A stretch of 64,000 bases of DNA from an uncultured Gammaproteobacteria bacterium (GTDB lineage Bacteria; Pseudomonadota; Gammaproteobacteria; Nitrosococcales; Methylophagaceae): NCBI GenBank assembly GCA_905479075.1, contig CAJQLA010000017.1:62001-126000 (forward strand), read 5' to 3'. The notes under the pieces are model-generated. The model was not told where the DNA came from. It ran no database searches and saw nothing but the letters and a program-made list of their open reading frames with translations. Numbering within the stretch: position 1 is the first letter of the stretch; each line of letters starts with the position of its first letter. Positions 1 through 9,115 of the stretch are shown piece after piece. A program made the position numbers and the translations under genes.

Positions 1-17
1 TCTTTAAGAGGAATAGT

Positions 18-917
18 ATGCAGGTTATCATTATATCGCCTAATAATACGACACATAAACATTGGCATTTGTCAGTTATGCAGCAGTGGGTCATTGGTTT
101 ATTAGCATTAATAACCATTTTCTCCTTAATTTTTACTGCTAAACATTGGTTTCAGCCAAGTGATAAATTTGAGACTGCCGTGGTCGAGAATATTGTTGAA
201 GTATTTGTGCCGTCGTCGGATAGTCAAAAAAAACAAGAACAAATTCATGCCTATTATGCCAAACGCTTAGGTAGCCTTCAGGCTCAAGCTGTTCGATTAA
301 AAGCATTAACTGACAAACTAGCAGAGCTAAGTGGTATAGATAACGCATCATTACTTTTAGATGAAAGTTTAGCTGGACAAGGTGGGATTGAAAGACAAGG
401 CCAAGTTTTAACAAATCATGATTTTGAATCAGGTTTTTTAGAGCTTGAAGATGTCTTCTACACGCAGTCTGAGCACCTAATAAAATTACAAGACTACTTA
501 ATTACCGAAGATGGGATTAAATCAGCAATACCCAGTGGTAAACCAATTAAGGATGGGCGTATTTCATCCTATTACGGTAAACGTATTGACCCATTTAATG
601 GCAAAAAAACATTTCATCATGGGCTCGATATTGCCGGCAAAGAAGGTAGCAAGGTTGTTGCCGTAGCCGATGGCATTGTCAGCTGGCAGGGTAAAAGAGG
701 TGCCTACGGTGAAATGATTGAAATTGATCATGGTAATGGCTATCAAACCCGTTATGCACATAATAAAAAACTCACGGTATCACTCGGCGACAGGATAAAA
801 AAAGACCAAGTTATCGCTTTAGTAGGGTCAACTGGACGTTCGACAGGACCCCATGTTCATTTTGAAGTCTTACGTGATGGCAAAACTGTCAATCCATACA
901 GTTTTGTAAAAAATTAG
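18..917 (+). CDS. M23 (LytM-type) peptidoglycan peptidase, membrane anchored
   Basis: This is a 299-residue envelope protein expected to cut peptide cross-links in peptidoglycan, or to activate amidases as a LytM factor. A single hydrophobic segment at about residues 21-42 anchors it with the bulk in the periplasm. A charged, probably coiled-coil stretch follows at about 70-110. The M23 domain fills residues 190-295. The zinc ligand pattern HHGLD (H200, D204) and HVHFE (H279, H281) is intact, so it looks catalytic rather than degenerate. AAGAGG lies just before the ATG. Lying directly upstream of secA is a common gammaproteobacterial arrangement. Confidence 0.88.
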   Translation: MQVIIISPNNTTHKHWHLSVMQQWVIGLLALITIFSLIFTAKHWFQPSDKFETAVVENIVEVFVPSSDSQKKQEQIHAYYAKRLGSLQAQAVRLKALTDKLAELSGIDNASLLLDESLAGQGGIERQGQVLTNHDFESGFLELEDVFYTQSEHLIKLQDYLITEDGIKSAIPSGKPIKDGRISSYYGKRIDPFNGKKTFHHGLDIAGKEGSKVVAVADGIVSWQGKRGAYGEMIEIDHGNGYQTRYAHNKKLTVSLGDRIKKDQVIALVGSTGRSTGPHVHFEVLRDGKTVNPYSFVKN

Positions 918-978
918 AACTTGTTTTTCTAAATTCCGCCACCACATAGGTAAATAGACTTTAGACCTGTCTGAGTCT

Positions 979-997
979 ACGCGTTATAATCACGCGT
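979..997 (+). promoter_or_regulatory. Probable secA promoter -10 between two ACGCGT palindromes
   Basis: A perfect TATAAT lies at 985-990, about 60 bases before the secA start. It is bracketed by two copies of the palindrome ACGCGT (979-984 and 992-997). The only -35 candidate, near 961-966, is weak. The assignment as secA promoter is an inference from position. Confidence 0.4.
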
Positions 998-1049
998 TTA
1001 TATAGATTCCGATCACAATACTCGGCTCAGAACAAGGTAGTGAGAAACA

Positions 1050-3764
1050 ATGGTAAGTAAGTTATTCGGTAAGATCTTTGGTAGTCGAAATGACAGGGTG
1101 CTGAAGAAGTTACGGAAAGTCATTAAGCAAATTAATGATTTTGAAGCCAGTATTCAACAGCTCGATGACGAAGCATTAAAAGCGAAAACATCAGAGTTTC
1201 GTCAGCAGTTAGCTGATGGTAAAACGATTGATGATATTCTTCCTGAAGCTTTTGCTGTCGTACGTGAGGCGGGAATAAGAGCATTAGACATGCGTCATTT
1301 CGACGTCCAACTGATAGGTGGTTTTGTTCTTAACTCTGGCAAAATAGCCGAAATGCGTACTGGTGAAGGTAAAACCTTAGTCGCAACACTCGCTGTTTAT
1401 CTCAATGCACTCGAAGGTAATGGGGTTCACGTTGTTACTGTTAATGACTATTTAGCCAAACGTGACTCAGAATGGATGGGGCAATTATATAATTTCCTAG
1501 GAATGACTACGGGCGTCATCATTGCTGGCTTATCGACAGAAGAACGCCGCGCTGCCTACAACTCTGATATCACCTACGGTACTAATAACGAGTTTGGGTT
1601 TGATTATCTTCGAGACAATATGGCATTCAGTCAAGAAGATAAAGTCCAACGTGAACTGCACTTTGCGGTTATTGATGAAGTTGATTCAATTCTAATCGAC
1701 GAAGCACGTACACCACTCATTATTTCAGGTCCAGCTGAAGATAGCTCTGAGTTGTATATGCGCATGAATGCCTTGATACCGAACCTATCCAAGCAAATAG
1801 GTGAAGGTGAGGAAATAGAAGTTGAGGGTGATTACACTGTTGATGAAAAATCAAAACAGGTACATTTTACCGAGCAAGGTCACGAGAAAATTGAACAACT
1901 GCTAGCTGAAGCTGGCATTTTGAATGAAGATGCAAGTTTGTATGATGCAGCAAATATCAGCCTTATGCACCATGTCACTGCCGCTTTAAGAGCGCATGTG
2001 CTATTCCAACGTGACGTAGATTACATCGTACAAAACAAGCAAGTGGTGATCGTCGACGAATTTACTGGTCGAACAATGGAAGGTCGTCGTTGGTCTGAAG
2101 GACTTCATCAAGCTGTTGAAGCTAAAGAAGGCGTCCCTATTCAAAATGAGAACCAAACTTTAGCCTCTATTACATTCCAGAATTATTTCCGTTTATACAA
2201 TAAATTATCAGGCATGACGGGTACCGCGGATACGGAAGCCTTTGAATTACAATCCATTTATGCCTTAGAAGTCATTGTTATCCCTACCCATCGTCCAATG
2301 CAACGCCTAGATCAAGCCGATCAAATTTATTTGACGATGCAGGAAAAATATCTAGCGATTGTTGAAGATATACAATCATGTGTTGAACGTAAACAACCAG
2401 TACTGGTGGGAACATCTTCAATTGAAAGTTCGGAATATCTGGACGGTTTATTGAAAAAAGCCAAAGTGAAGCACGAAGTATTAAACGCCAAATTCCATGA
2501 GAAAGAAGCTTTTATTATTGCCCAAGCGGGTCGACCTAGTGCTGTCACTATTGCGACTAATATGGCTGGACGTGGGACAGATATCGTTTTAGGTGGCAAT
2601 CTAGAATCAGAGCTTGCAGAATTAGGTGAGGATGCCTCTGAAGCAGATAAGGAAGCAGTAAAAGCAGCATGGCAATTACGTCATGATGAAGTTTTAGCAG
2701 CGGGTGGTCTACATATTATCGGCTCTGAACGTCATGAGTCACGACGTGTCGATAACCAATTACGTGGTCGTTCTGGACGACAAGGTGATGCGGGTTCTAG
2801 CCGTTTTTATTTATCACTTGAAGATAATCTAATGCGTATTTTTGCATCAGACCGTATGGCTGGCCTGATGCAAAAACTGGGTATGGAAGAAGGCGAAGCT
2901 ATTGAGCATAAATGGGTATCTAAAGCCATTGAGAATGCACAGCGTAAAGTGGAAGGCCATAACTTCGATATTCGTAAGCAAGTACTTGAATTCGATGATG
3001 TCGCCAATGATCAGCGTAAAGTTATTTACGAACAACGTAATGAATTAATGGCAGCAGATAATGTCGCTGACAGTGTTATTTCAATGCGTGAAACAGTGGT
3101 TAATGATGTTATTGATACCTATGTACCACCCAATAGTATTGATGAACAGTGGGATATTGCTGGTTTAGAACAAGCACTAAAAGATGATTTTGCTGTTGAA
3201 CTAGATGTTCAAAATTGGCTTGATAGTGATGATGGTTTACATGAAGTGACATTACGTGAGCGTATTGTAGAAGCAGTACAAGAAGCATGTGATGCTAGAG
3301 AGCAAATAACGGGTAGTGACTTAATGCGTCATTTTGAAAAAGCTATCATGCTACAAACATTAGATATGCAGTGGAAAGAACATTTGGCTCAAATGGATTA
3401 TCTGCGTCAAGGTATCAACTTGCGTGGTTATGCACAAAAAGATCCAAAACAAGAATATAAACGTGAAGCCTTTGAAATGTTTACATCCATGCTTGAGCGT
3501 ATCAAACACGATGTTATAGCGTTAATTTCTCGTGTTGAGCTTCGTGCACAAGAAGATGTAGAAGCAGTAGAAGAACAACGCAGACAGTCTGGTGATGTTG
3601 AGTTACAGCATGAACAGACAGATGCCATGACGGGTGAAACAGAACCTGAAGAACAGCAACAAGCTCAACCTATGATCCGTGATGGTCGTAAGGTCGGTCG
3701 TAATGAACCATGCCCATGTGGTTCAGGTAAGAAATACAAACAATGCCATGGAGCGCTTAGCTAA
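1050..3764 (+). CDS. secA: Protein translocase ATPase SecA
   Basis: SecA is the motor that drives unfolded preproteins through SecYEG. The 904-residue length is normal. The Walker A motif GEGKT sits at about residues 105-109, and the DEAD-like box reads [14 protein letters not shown]. The second nucleotide-binding fold carries GTDIVLGG and the RGRSGRQGD arginine-finger region. The C-terminus ends in the zinc-binding SEC-C motif [14 protein letters not shown], which binds SecB and lipids. The preceding 30 residues are a glutamine/glutamate-rich linker, as usual. The stop codon overlaps the argJ start by one base, suggesting translational coupling. Confidence 0.99.
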   Translation: MVSKLFGKIFGSRNDRVLKKLRKVIKQINDFEASIQQLDDEALKAKTSEFRQQLADGKTIDDILPEAFAVVREAGIRALDMRHFDVQLIGGFVLNSGKIAEMRTGEGKTLVATLAVYLNALEGNGVHVVTVNDYLAKRDSEWMGQLYNFLGMTTGVIIAGLSTEERRAAYNSDITYGTNNEFGFDYLRDNMAFSQEDKVQRELHFAVIDEVDSILIDEARTPLIISGPAEDSSELYMRMNALIPNLSKQIGEGEEIEVEGDYTVDEKSKQVHFTEQGHEKIEQLLAEAGILNEDASLYDAANISLMHHVTAALRAHVLFQRDVDYIVQNKQVVIVDEFTGRTMEGRRWSEGLHQAVEAKEGVPIQNENQTLASITFQNYFRLYNKLSGMTGTADTEAFELQSIYALEVIVIPTHRPMQRLDQADQIYLTMQEKYLAIVEDIQSCVERKQPVLVGTSSIESSEYLDGLLKKAKVKHEVLNAKFHEKEAFIIAQAGRPSAVTIATNMAGRGTDIVLGGNLESELAELGEDASEADKEAVKAAWQLRHDEVLAAGGLHIIGSERHESRRVDNQLRGRSGRQGDAGSSRFYLSLEDNLMRIFASDRMAGLMQKLGMEEGEAIEHKWVSKAIENAQRKVEGHNFDIRKQVLEFDDVANDQRKVIYEQRNELMAADNVADSVISMRETVVNDVIDTYVPPNSIDEQWDIAGLEQALKDDFAVELDVQNWLDSDDGLHEVTLRERIVEAVQEACDAREQITGSDLMRHFEKAIMLQTLDMQWKEHLAQMDYLRQGINLRGYAQKDPKQEYKREAFEMFTSMLERIKHDVIALISRVELRAQEDVEAVEEQRRQSGDVELQHEQTDAMTGETEPEEQQQAQPMIRDGRKVGRNEPCPCGSGKKYKQCHGALS

Positions 3765-4990
3765 TGCCTGTTAATTTATCTGCACCTAACAAAGCAGATA
3801 TAGTAGCAATAAAAGGTATTAAGCTGGCTTCAACGCCGGCTGGTATAAAAGAAAATGGTACATCTGACCTAGTATTAATTGAACTTGCACAAGGCAGCAC
3901 TGTTGCCAGTGTTTATACTCAGAATGCCTTCTGTGCCGCACCTGTTATTGTTGCCAAACAGCACCAACAGCAGACAGCGCCACGTTATCTATTAATTAAT
4001 GCGGGCAATGCCAATGCAGGAACAGGGCAACAAGGTCTTGAAGTGGCACAACAGTGCTGCCGGAGCGTAGCTAAGCTAGGACAAGTTTCGGCACAATCGG
4101 TCTTACCCTTTTCAACAGGTGTGATTGGGGAACAATTATCTGTAGAAAAAATAGAAGCGAAGCTACCAGTATTATTTGAATTACTATCGAAAGATCATTG
4201 GTTTGAAGCTGCTCATGCCATCATGACAACAGATACTGTGGCTAAATTGGTCTCTAGACAAATAGAGATAGCAGGCAAAAAAATCACAGTAACAGGCATG
4301 GCAAAGGGGTCGGGTATGATCCGCCCAGATATGGCGACTATGCTGTCTTATATTGCGGCAGATGCCGATGTAGAACAGTCTGTTCTTAATCAAATGTTAC
4401 AGCAAGCGGTAGAACAGTCTTTTAACCGAATTAGTGTTGATGGCGATACATCCACTAATGATGCTTGTGTGCTGATTGCAACAGGAAAAGCAGGCAATGA
4501 GAAAATCAATAACTTTTCATCTGACAACGCACAACAGTTGTATCAAGTAATTGCCGATGTCAGTCAGCAATTAGCCCATGCCATTGTTCGCGATGGAGAA
4601 GGTGCGACCAAATTTGTGGCTATAGAAGTTGAACAAGGTAGAGATAAAGCTGAATGTAGGCAAGTCGCCTATGCTATTGCTCATTCGCCTTTAGTTAAAA
4701 CAGCTTTATTTGCATCTGATCCAAACTGGGGTCGTATTTTAGCCGCAGTAGGTCGTAGTGGTTTGACGGATTTTGACTTGACCAAGGTTGATATTTATCT
4801 TGATGATGTTGCCCTTATAAACAAGGGTGAACCCGATAAAGAGTATACTGAAAAGACAGGCCAAGCTGTGGTGAATCAGGATGAGATCACCATAAAAGTG
4901 ATGCTTAATCGAGGCCAGGCAGATGATACAGTTTGGACGTGTGACTTTTCTTATGACTACGTCAAAATAAATGCAGAATATCGAAGTTAA
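3764..4990 (+). CDS. argJ: Bifunctional ornithine acetyltransferase / N-acetylglutamate synthase ArgJ
   Basis: ArgJ recycles the acetyl group in arginine synthesis by moving it from N-acetylornithine to glutamate; bifunctional forms can also use acetyl-CoA. The 408-residue protein carries the self-cleavage region GMAKGSGMIRPDMATML, where the threonine of MATML (about residue 192) becomes the N-terminus and nucleophile of the beta chain. The C-terminal part has the expected DPNWGRILAAVGRSG stretch. It overlaps the secA stop by one base. Whether it is mono- or bifunctional cannot be told from sequence alone. Confidence 0.97.
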   Translation: MPVNLSAPNKADIVAIKGIKLASTPAGIKENGTSDLVLIELAQGSTVASVYTQNAFCAAPVIVAKQHQQQTAPRYLLINAGNANAGTGQQGLEVAQQCCRSVAKLGQVSAQSVLPFSTGVIGEQLSVEKIEAKLPVLFELLSKDHWFEAAHAIMTTDTVAKLVSRQIEIAGKKITVTGMAKGSGMIRPDMATMLSYIAADADVEQSVLNQMLQQAVEQSFNRISVDGDTSTNDACVLIATGKAGNEKINNFSSDNAQQLYQVIADVSQQLAHAIVRDGEGATKFVAIEVEQGRDKAECRQVAYAIAHSPLVKTALFASDPNWGRILAAVGRSGLTDFDLTKVDIYLDDVALINKGEPDKEYTEKTGQAVVNQDEITIKVMLNRGQADDTVWTCDFSYDYVKINAEYRS

Positions 4991-5011
4991 AACTTCGTAA
5001 AGAGATGACTG

Positions 5012-6067
5012 ATGGCAGAAGCGGCTATTAATACGATAAGAGGTTTCCTTCATCAAAGCGGTGCTAGATACCGTGTTTTTGATATGGGACGACGGGTAGT
5101 CAAAATAAGCCCAGATCAGTTTATTGCTTTTGAAAATGCTGAAAAACCTTATCCATATCCGCTGCAAAGAACAGCACATTTTGGCATTATTTTCTGGAAT
5201 CCCGCTGTCGAAGATCACCATTATATTTGGTTTTTAAAATTTCCATTAGATGAACAAGGCTTATTGAGCCAAGCTGCTCGTGATGAGTTTTTAGTCATGC
5301 TGTTGGATCGCGTCGGTGAGTGTATGTTGGCGGCGTCAGATGGCAAGACGATTGAAGGTGCTTTAAAAGACAGTCCCTATACCTTTAAGCCTCAAGAAGA
5401 CAAGATGGCGGCATTTAATGCACAAGCTAGCTATAGCTTAGGTTTAAAACCATCGAGTTACTATGATGATGCGCTTGCCTATTTTACGGGCAATAAAAAT
5501 ATGGATGAGTGGCAACAGTTAGCTAAGCAAGGTGTCGCTGATGTGGCGAGCCGTTTAGATGATGTTGAAGAAACATTGGGACTTATAGAGACCATTCCGA
5601 AACTACCCGATGAACCATTTTTAGTACTCAGCACTTTCTTGGAAAATGCAAAACCGGCAACAGGTATTGTGGAAGTTTTAGCACAACGTGTTGATGTCGA
5701 GTTACAAGAAAAACACCCGAATATTCCACGTATTTGTGCTTGTTTGCGTGCAGCGTCTAATAGTGATGCGAGAGGTTTGGTTAATCGAATGGTCGTTGCT
5801 GTTTTAAAGCATAAATGCAGTACTAATATAGAGGTACTTGCCACCATATCAGGACGAATTTGGCGTGTTTTACAAGAAGATCATCTCTGTCCGATGTTCG
5901 TAGAAAGTTTGGCTAATAATGACCTTGGCTATCAGGGGTTTAGTCAATTATTAGCGGATGTAATGTATATGCCTGATTTACGTGAGCATATTATGAATGC
6001 ACTACGATCTCCTAAACGCTCGGATATATTGGCAAGGCGAGTGGGTATTATGTTCGGGCAAACTTAG
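5012..6067 (+). CDS. DUF3549-like conserved protein
   Basis: A 351-residue soluble protein without signal peptide or membrane segment. Its opening (tryptophan- and tyrosine-rich, with PYPYPLQRTAHFGIIFWNP) and its overall layout match what I know as the DUF3549 family of gammaproteobacteria. No function is established for that family. No catalytic motif stands out; the middle and C-terminal parts look helical and repeat-like. It follows argJ by 21 bases with AGAGATGA before the start, so it is probably co-transcribed with secA–argJ. The family name is from memory and is the less certain part. Confidence 0.7.
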   Translation: MAEAAINTIRGFLHQSGARYRVFDMGRRVVKISPDQFIAFENAEKPYPYPLQRTAHFGIIFWNPAVEDHHYIWFLKFPLDEQGLLSQAARDEFLVMLLDRVGECMLAASDGKTIEGALKDSPYTFKPQEDKMAAFNAQASYSLGLKPSSYYDDALAYFTGNKNMDEWQQLAKQGVADVASRLDDVEETLGLIETIPKLPDEPFLVLSTFLENAKPATGIVEVLAQRVDVELQEKHPNIPRICACLRAASNSDARGLVNRMVVAVLKHKCSTNIEVLATISGRIWRVLQEDHLCPMFVESLANNDLGYQGFSQLLADVMYMPDLREHIMNALRSPKRSDILARRVGIMFGQT

Positions 6068-6083
6068 ACTGGTAATTTGCTAG

Positions 6084-6620
6084 CTAGCGTTTAGTCGCAA
6101 TCAGTTTTAACCATTCCTGTTCCATCACAATGTCATGATTATCTTCGACGCGATCGAGAAAAACCAAGCCATTTAAATGATCAAGTTCGTGTTGGAATAG
6201 TCGGGCTAAAAATCCAGTGTATTCAGTTTCACATGGTTCGCCAGTTTCTAAAGTGTATTTTACTCGTATAAGTTGGTGACGAGGTACTAGTGCTCTAACG
6301 CCAGGGACACTTAAGCAACCTTCCCAATCTTTTTCAGTTTCTCTTGATGACCAGATGATTTCTGGATTTATAACAACAGTTTTCTCCATGGGGGGTGCAT
6401 AGGGATATCGTTCATTCGGGTGGGAGGACATGATGAAGAGTCGAATCGCATGATCGACTTGGGGAGCGGCTATTCCCATACCTTTAGCTTGTGCTACAAA
6501 GCTAAGTAACTGCTGAATAAATGACTGAGTCATTTCGCTAGCGATACAATCGACGGGTTTTGATACTAATCTCAGATTGGGGTGACCTAATTGTAAAATA
6601 GGAAAAGCAGACGGTGACAT
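6084..6620 (-). CDS. def: Peptide deformylase
   Basis: The enzyme removes the formyl group from N-terminal methionine of new proteins. All three family motifs are present in the 178 residues: motif I GIAAPQV, motif II EGCLS (the Cys is a metal ligand) and motif III QHELDH (H144, E145, H148). Motif I has Ile where GxGLAAPQ is usual, a mild variation. It lies away from fmt, so it may be a second copy in this genome. The gene ends 16 bases from the convergent DUF3549-like gene, and its start is 5 bases from the end of the upstream spmAB-like gene, so those two form an operon. Confidence 0.95.
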   Translation of the reverse strand: MSPSAFPILQLGHPNLRLVSKPVDCIASEMTQSFIQQLLSFVAQAKGMGIAAPQVDHAIRLFIMSSHPNERYPYAPPMEKTVVINPEIIWSSRETEKDWEGCLSVPGVRALVPRHQLIRVKYTLETGEPCETEYTGFLARLFQHELDHLNGLVFLDRVEDNHDIVMEQEWLKLIATKR

Positions 6621-6625
6621 TGGCT

Positions 6626-7855
6626 TTAACCAAAAAACCAGTAAGCGATGGTAATAGCGGCGGTAATACCCGCTGCATCAGCTGCTAAACCACAAGCGGC
6701 TGCATGACGAATATTTTTAATACCGACAGAACCAAAATAGACTGCAAGTACGTAAAAGGTGGTTTCTGTACTACCTTGTACAATTGAAGCTAATCTTCCA
6801 GCAAAAGAATCGGCGCCATGGACTTGCATGGTATCGATCATCATGGCTCGAGCGCCACTACCACTAAAAGGCTTCATTAAAGCGGTAGGTAAGGCATCAA
6901 TAAAGCGTGTATCCATACCAAAGGCTAAAACAAGGCCACGCAATCCATCAGCCAATAGGTCTAAAGCGCCACTGGCACGAAAAACGCCAATAGCGACCAA
7001 CATGGCGACGAGATAGGGGATGATTTTTATTGCAGTTTCAAAACCTTCTTTGGCACCATCAACGAAGGCTTCATATGCATTGACTCTTTTGATAACAGCA
7101 CCACTGATAAATAACATCACCAGTGAAAATAAAATGACATTACTAATCAAAGCCGATTGTTCTAGCATCTCCGCTTGTGGCAAGCTTGAGAAGTAAGTCA
7201 ACAAGCCGAAAACTAGTGCGGTAAACCCACCTAAATAAGCCAAGATAACTTTTTCAAATAAGTTGATCTTTTGTACTGTAGCGACAACGAGTAAACCCAT
7301 AAACGTAGAAGCATAAGTTGCAATTAAAATGGGAATAAAGACATCAGTAGGATTAGCAGCACCCATCTGTGCGCGGTATGTAAATATCGTCACGGGGAAT
7401 AGGGTGACGGCAGAAGTGTTAATCACTAAAAAAAGGATTTGAGCATTACTAGCTGTGTCTTTAAGTGGATTAAGTTTTTGTAATTCCTGCATCGCTTTAA
7501 TACCTAATGGCGTAGCAGCATTATCCAAGCCCAAAGCATTAGCGGACATATTCATCACAATCGCACCCAAAGCAGGGTGGTTTTTAGGTACTTCTGGCAT
7601 TAGCCTGACAAATAGTGGACTGAGCCAGCTCGTTAATAACTCAATAAAACCGCTACGTTCGCCTATCTTCATTACACCTAACCACAAGGCTAAAACACCA
7701 GTAAGCCCCAATGAAATCTCAAATGCTATTTTTGAAAGGCTAAACATTGCGGCCATCAACTGAGCAAAAATCTGGGTATCGCCAAATGCCAATAGCTTGA
7801 TGAGTGCGACTACAAACGCAGCAGCAAAAAAGAAGATCCAGATGATATTGAGCAT
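6626..7855 (-). CDS. Fused SpmA/SpmB-type membrane protein (nucleoside-recognition domain)
   Basis: A 409-residue polytopic membrane protein with about nine to ten hydrophobic segments. The N-terminal half resembles SpmA (ENxANALGLDNAATPLG-like region, here NMSANALGLDNAATPLG) and the C-terminal half resembles SpmB (FSGSGARAMMIDTM and STETTFYVLAVYFG). In spore formers SpmA and SpmB are separate proteins affecting spore core dehydration; in non-sporulating proteobacteria the fused form occurs and its transport role is not known. It is the first gene of the two-gene unit with def. Confidence 0.85.
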   Translation of the reverse strand: MLNIIWIFFFAAAFVVALIKLLAFGDTQIFAQLMAAMFSLSKIAFEISLGLTGVLALWLGVMKIGERSGFIELLTSWLSPLFVRLMPEVPKNHPALGAIVMNMSANALGLDNAATPLGIKAMQELQKLNPLKDTASNAQILFLVINTSAVTLFPVTIFTYRAQMGAANPTDVFIPILIATYASTFMGLLVVATVQKINLFEKVILAYLGGFTALVFGLLTYFSSLPQAEMLEQSALISNVILFSLVMLFISGAVIKRVNAYEAFVDGAKEGFETAIKIIPYLVAMLVAIGVFRASGALDLLADGLRGLVLAFGMDTRFIDALPTALMKPFSGSGARAMMIDTMQVHGADSFAGRLASIVQGSTETTFYVLAVYFGSVGIKNIRHAAACGLAADAAGITAAITIAYWFFG

Positions 7856-8066
7856 GAGCTTATTTTACATGCTGGCTGTAGAAGATAAAGAGATATCTAA
7901 TGTGATGAGATGAGAATAAGATTAGTTTCTTCTCGCTTATTCTGTTCTATTTTAAGTATCATGAATAGAGGTTATAACAAGTTAATCAATCGTATATCTA
8001 TGGTGTTGGAAAACCCTACACGTGAAGGTATTAATGCATTATGTTATTTATATATGGAGAATAATC

Positions 8067-8453
8067 ATGGCTTTGAAAACTGCAGGCATCGATCATGTCA
8101 ATTTCCAAGTTAAGAATTTAGCGGTTTCAATAGAGTTTTGGAATGAGCTGCTCGGTTTTGAGGTTTTGGAGGAGTTTCCCGAGGTTAACGGTGCAATTAT
8201 AGGGACAAAAGAAGCAAAACTCGCGATTTATGAAAATGCTGATTTAGAAGATGTTCAGGGTCAGGGGTTCTCACATATCGGTTTTTGCATTGACGATATT
8301 AATGAAGCAAAAGTGTTTTGTCAGCAGAATGATATACCCATTCTTTATGATGATGCTGTTGCTTGGCCAACATCAAAATCGTTGTATATCCAAGATCCGA
8401 GTGGTTATGAAGTAGAGTTGTCAGATACATGGGGTGGTGGACTTGATGATTAA
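8067..8453 (+). CDS. VOC-family (glyoxalase/dioxygenase fold) protein
   Basis: A 128-residue single-domain protein of the vicinal oxygen chelate superfamily. It opens with the typical IDHVNFQVKNL strand, has GFSHIGFCIDDI in the middle and ends with YIQDPSGYEVELSD; H, H and E are in the positions usually binding metal. The substrate cannot be told. An upstream in-frame ATG at 8022 exists, but GGAGA at 8056-8060 sits six bases before the ATG at 8067, which starts a normal VOC N-terminus, so 8067 is chosen. It converges on nsrR with an 8-base gap. Confidence 0.85.
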   Translation: MALKTAGIDHVNFQVKNLAVSIEFWNELLGFEVLEEFPEVNGAIIGTKEAKLAIYENADLEDVQGQGFSHIGFCIDDINEAKVFCQQNDIPILYDDAVAWPTSKSLYIQDPSGYEVELSDTWGGGLDD

Positions 8454-8461
8454 GCCCAGAT

Positions 8462-8890
8462 TTATAGCATTTGTCCTTTTATTGATGCTTCACCGTTCTG
8501 TTTGACTAGATCTGCCACGGTAAATTGCCCGATATAATCCATATATTGGCGTTGGCCGGTAAATAGAATTTTTTTGAGATCACAGCCTGGGTTGAGTTTG
8601 CAAGGCTGACTGGTGCAATCGATCGGTTTTAGTGTTGCTTCCATAAGCTCAACAATCGAGCGTAAATTAATCTCTTGAGTGGCTTTGCCCAACTTGATGC
8701 CACCCTTTTTTCCACGAATGGATTGGACAAAACCGGCATTAGCTAACTTTTGTACAATTTTCATCATATGGTTGCGCGATATATCAAAATACTCTGAAAT
8801 CTCCTGAATTGTAGCAAGCGTATCAGTAGGTTGCATCGCCAAGTAAATTAATACTCTAAAAGCATAATCAGTATGTTTTGTTAATTGCAT
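8462..8890 (-). CDS. nsrR: Rrf2-family nitric oxide sensor repressor NsrR
   Basis: NsrR is an iron-sulfur repressor that loses DNA binding when NO attacks its cluster. This 142-residue protein has the Rrf2 winged helix at residues 1-80. Its three cysteines (C92, C97, C103) have spacing C-x4-C-x5-C, exactly that of NsrR; IscR has different spacing. The ISRNHMMKIVQKL recognition helix also fits NsrR. It is divergent from nirK across 225 bases that contain a good NsrR-type dyad, so it very likely controls the nirK cluster and perhaps itself. Confidence 0.93.
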   Translation of the reverse strand: MQLTKHTDYAFRVLIYLAMQPTDTLATIQEISEYFDISRNHMMKIVQKLANAGFVQSIRGKKGGIKLGKATQEINLRSIVELMEATLKPIDCTSQPCKLNPGCDLKKILFTGQRQYMDYIGQFTVADLVKQNGEASIKGQML

Positions 8891-8906
8891 AGGGTTAATT
8901 CTATCA

Positions 8907-8923
8907 ATGTAAATTAAATACCA
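8907..8923. promoter_or_regulatory. Weak NsrR-like site near the nsrR start
   Basis: ATGTAAAT and AAATACCA around a central T match 12 of 16 positions of the core NsrR palindrome (ATGyATTT and AAATrCAT). It lies 17-33 bases upstream of the nsrR start codon, where it could give autoregulation. In AT-rich DNA such a match can occur by chance, so this is a candidate only. Confidence 0.25.
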
Positions 8924-9013
8924 TTTTATCAGATATCACGAAATGGAAAACAACAACCAACGAGCATGTTTTTCGCTCGATAAAACTTCATAGATTGAAC
9001 AAAAAAAGACGAA

Positions 9014-9039
9014 ATACTTGTTAATTTTATAACAAGTAT
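9014..9039. promoter_or_regulatory. Perfect 10-bp inverted repeat over the nirK -35 region
   Basis: ATACTTGTTA (9014-9023) and TAACAAGTAT (9030-9039) are exact reverse complements separated by six bases. The dyad covers the putative -35 hexamer and most of the spacer. It does not match the FNR/DNR consensus TTGAT-N4-ATCAA or the NsrR palindrome, so it is probably the operator of another regulator. Confidence 0.5.
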
Positions 9040-9046
9040 ATAGAAT
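9018..9046 (+). promoter_or_regulatory. Putative sigma-70 promoter of the nirK cluster
   Basis: TTGTTA at 9018-9023 and TAGAAT at 9041-9046 are separated by 17 bases, four and five matches of six to the -35 and -10 consensus. Transcription would begin near 9053, just before the NsrR-like dyad. Called from sequence only. Confidence 0.55.
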
Positions 9047-9063
9047 GCATGTTATATTTTTCA

Positions 9064-9086
9064 TAGATTCATTTCTAATGCATCTA
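9064..9086. promoter_or_regulatory. NsrR operator upstream of nirK
   Basis: An 11-1-11 imperfect palindrome, with half-sites TAGATTCATTT and TAATGCATCTA around one central base. It matches 18 of 22 positions of the known NsrR palindrome, with half-sites AAGATGCATTT and AAATGCATCTT. It lies at about +11 to +33 from the predicted start of transcription and 30 bases before the nirK ATG, where bound NsrR would block transcription. An nsrR gene is next door, which supports the call. Confidence 0.75.
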
Positions 9087-9115
9087 TAACTAATTTATCG
9101 ATGAGGAGTAAGAGA

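Noticed and set aside
9014-9039. An FNR/DNR site for the nirK promoter.
   Set aside because: The dyad is TTGTT-type with the wrong spacing; FNR-type sites have TTGAT-N4-ATCAA.
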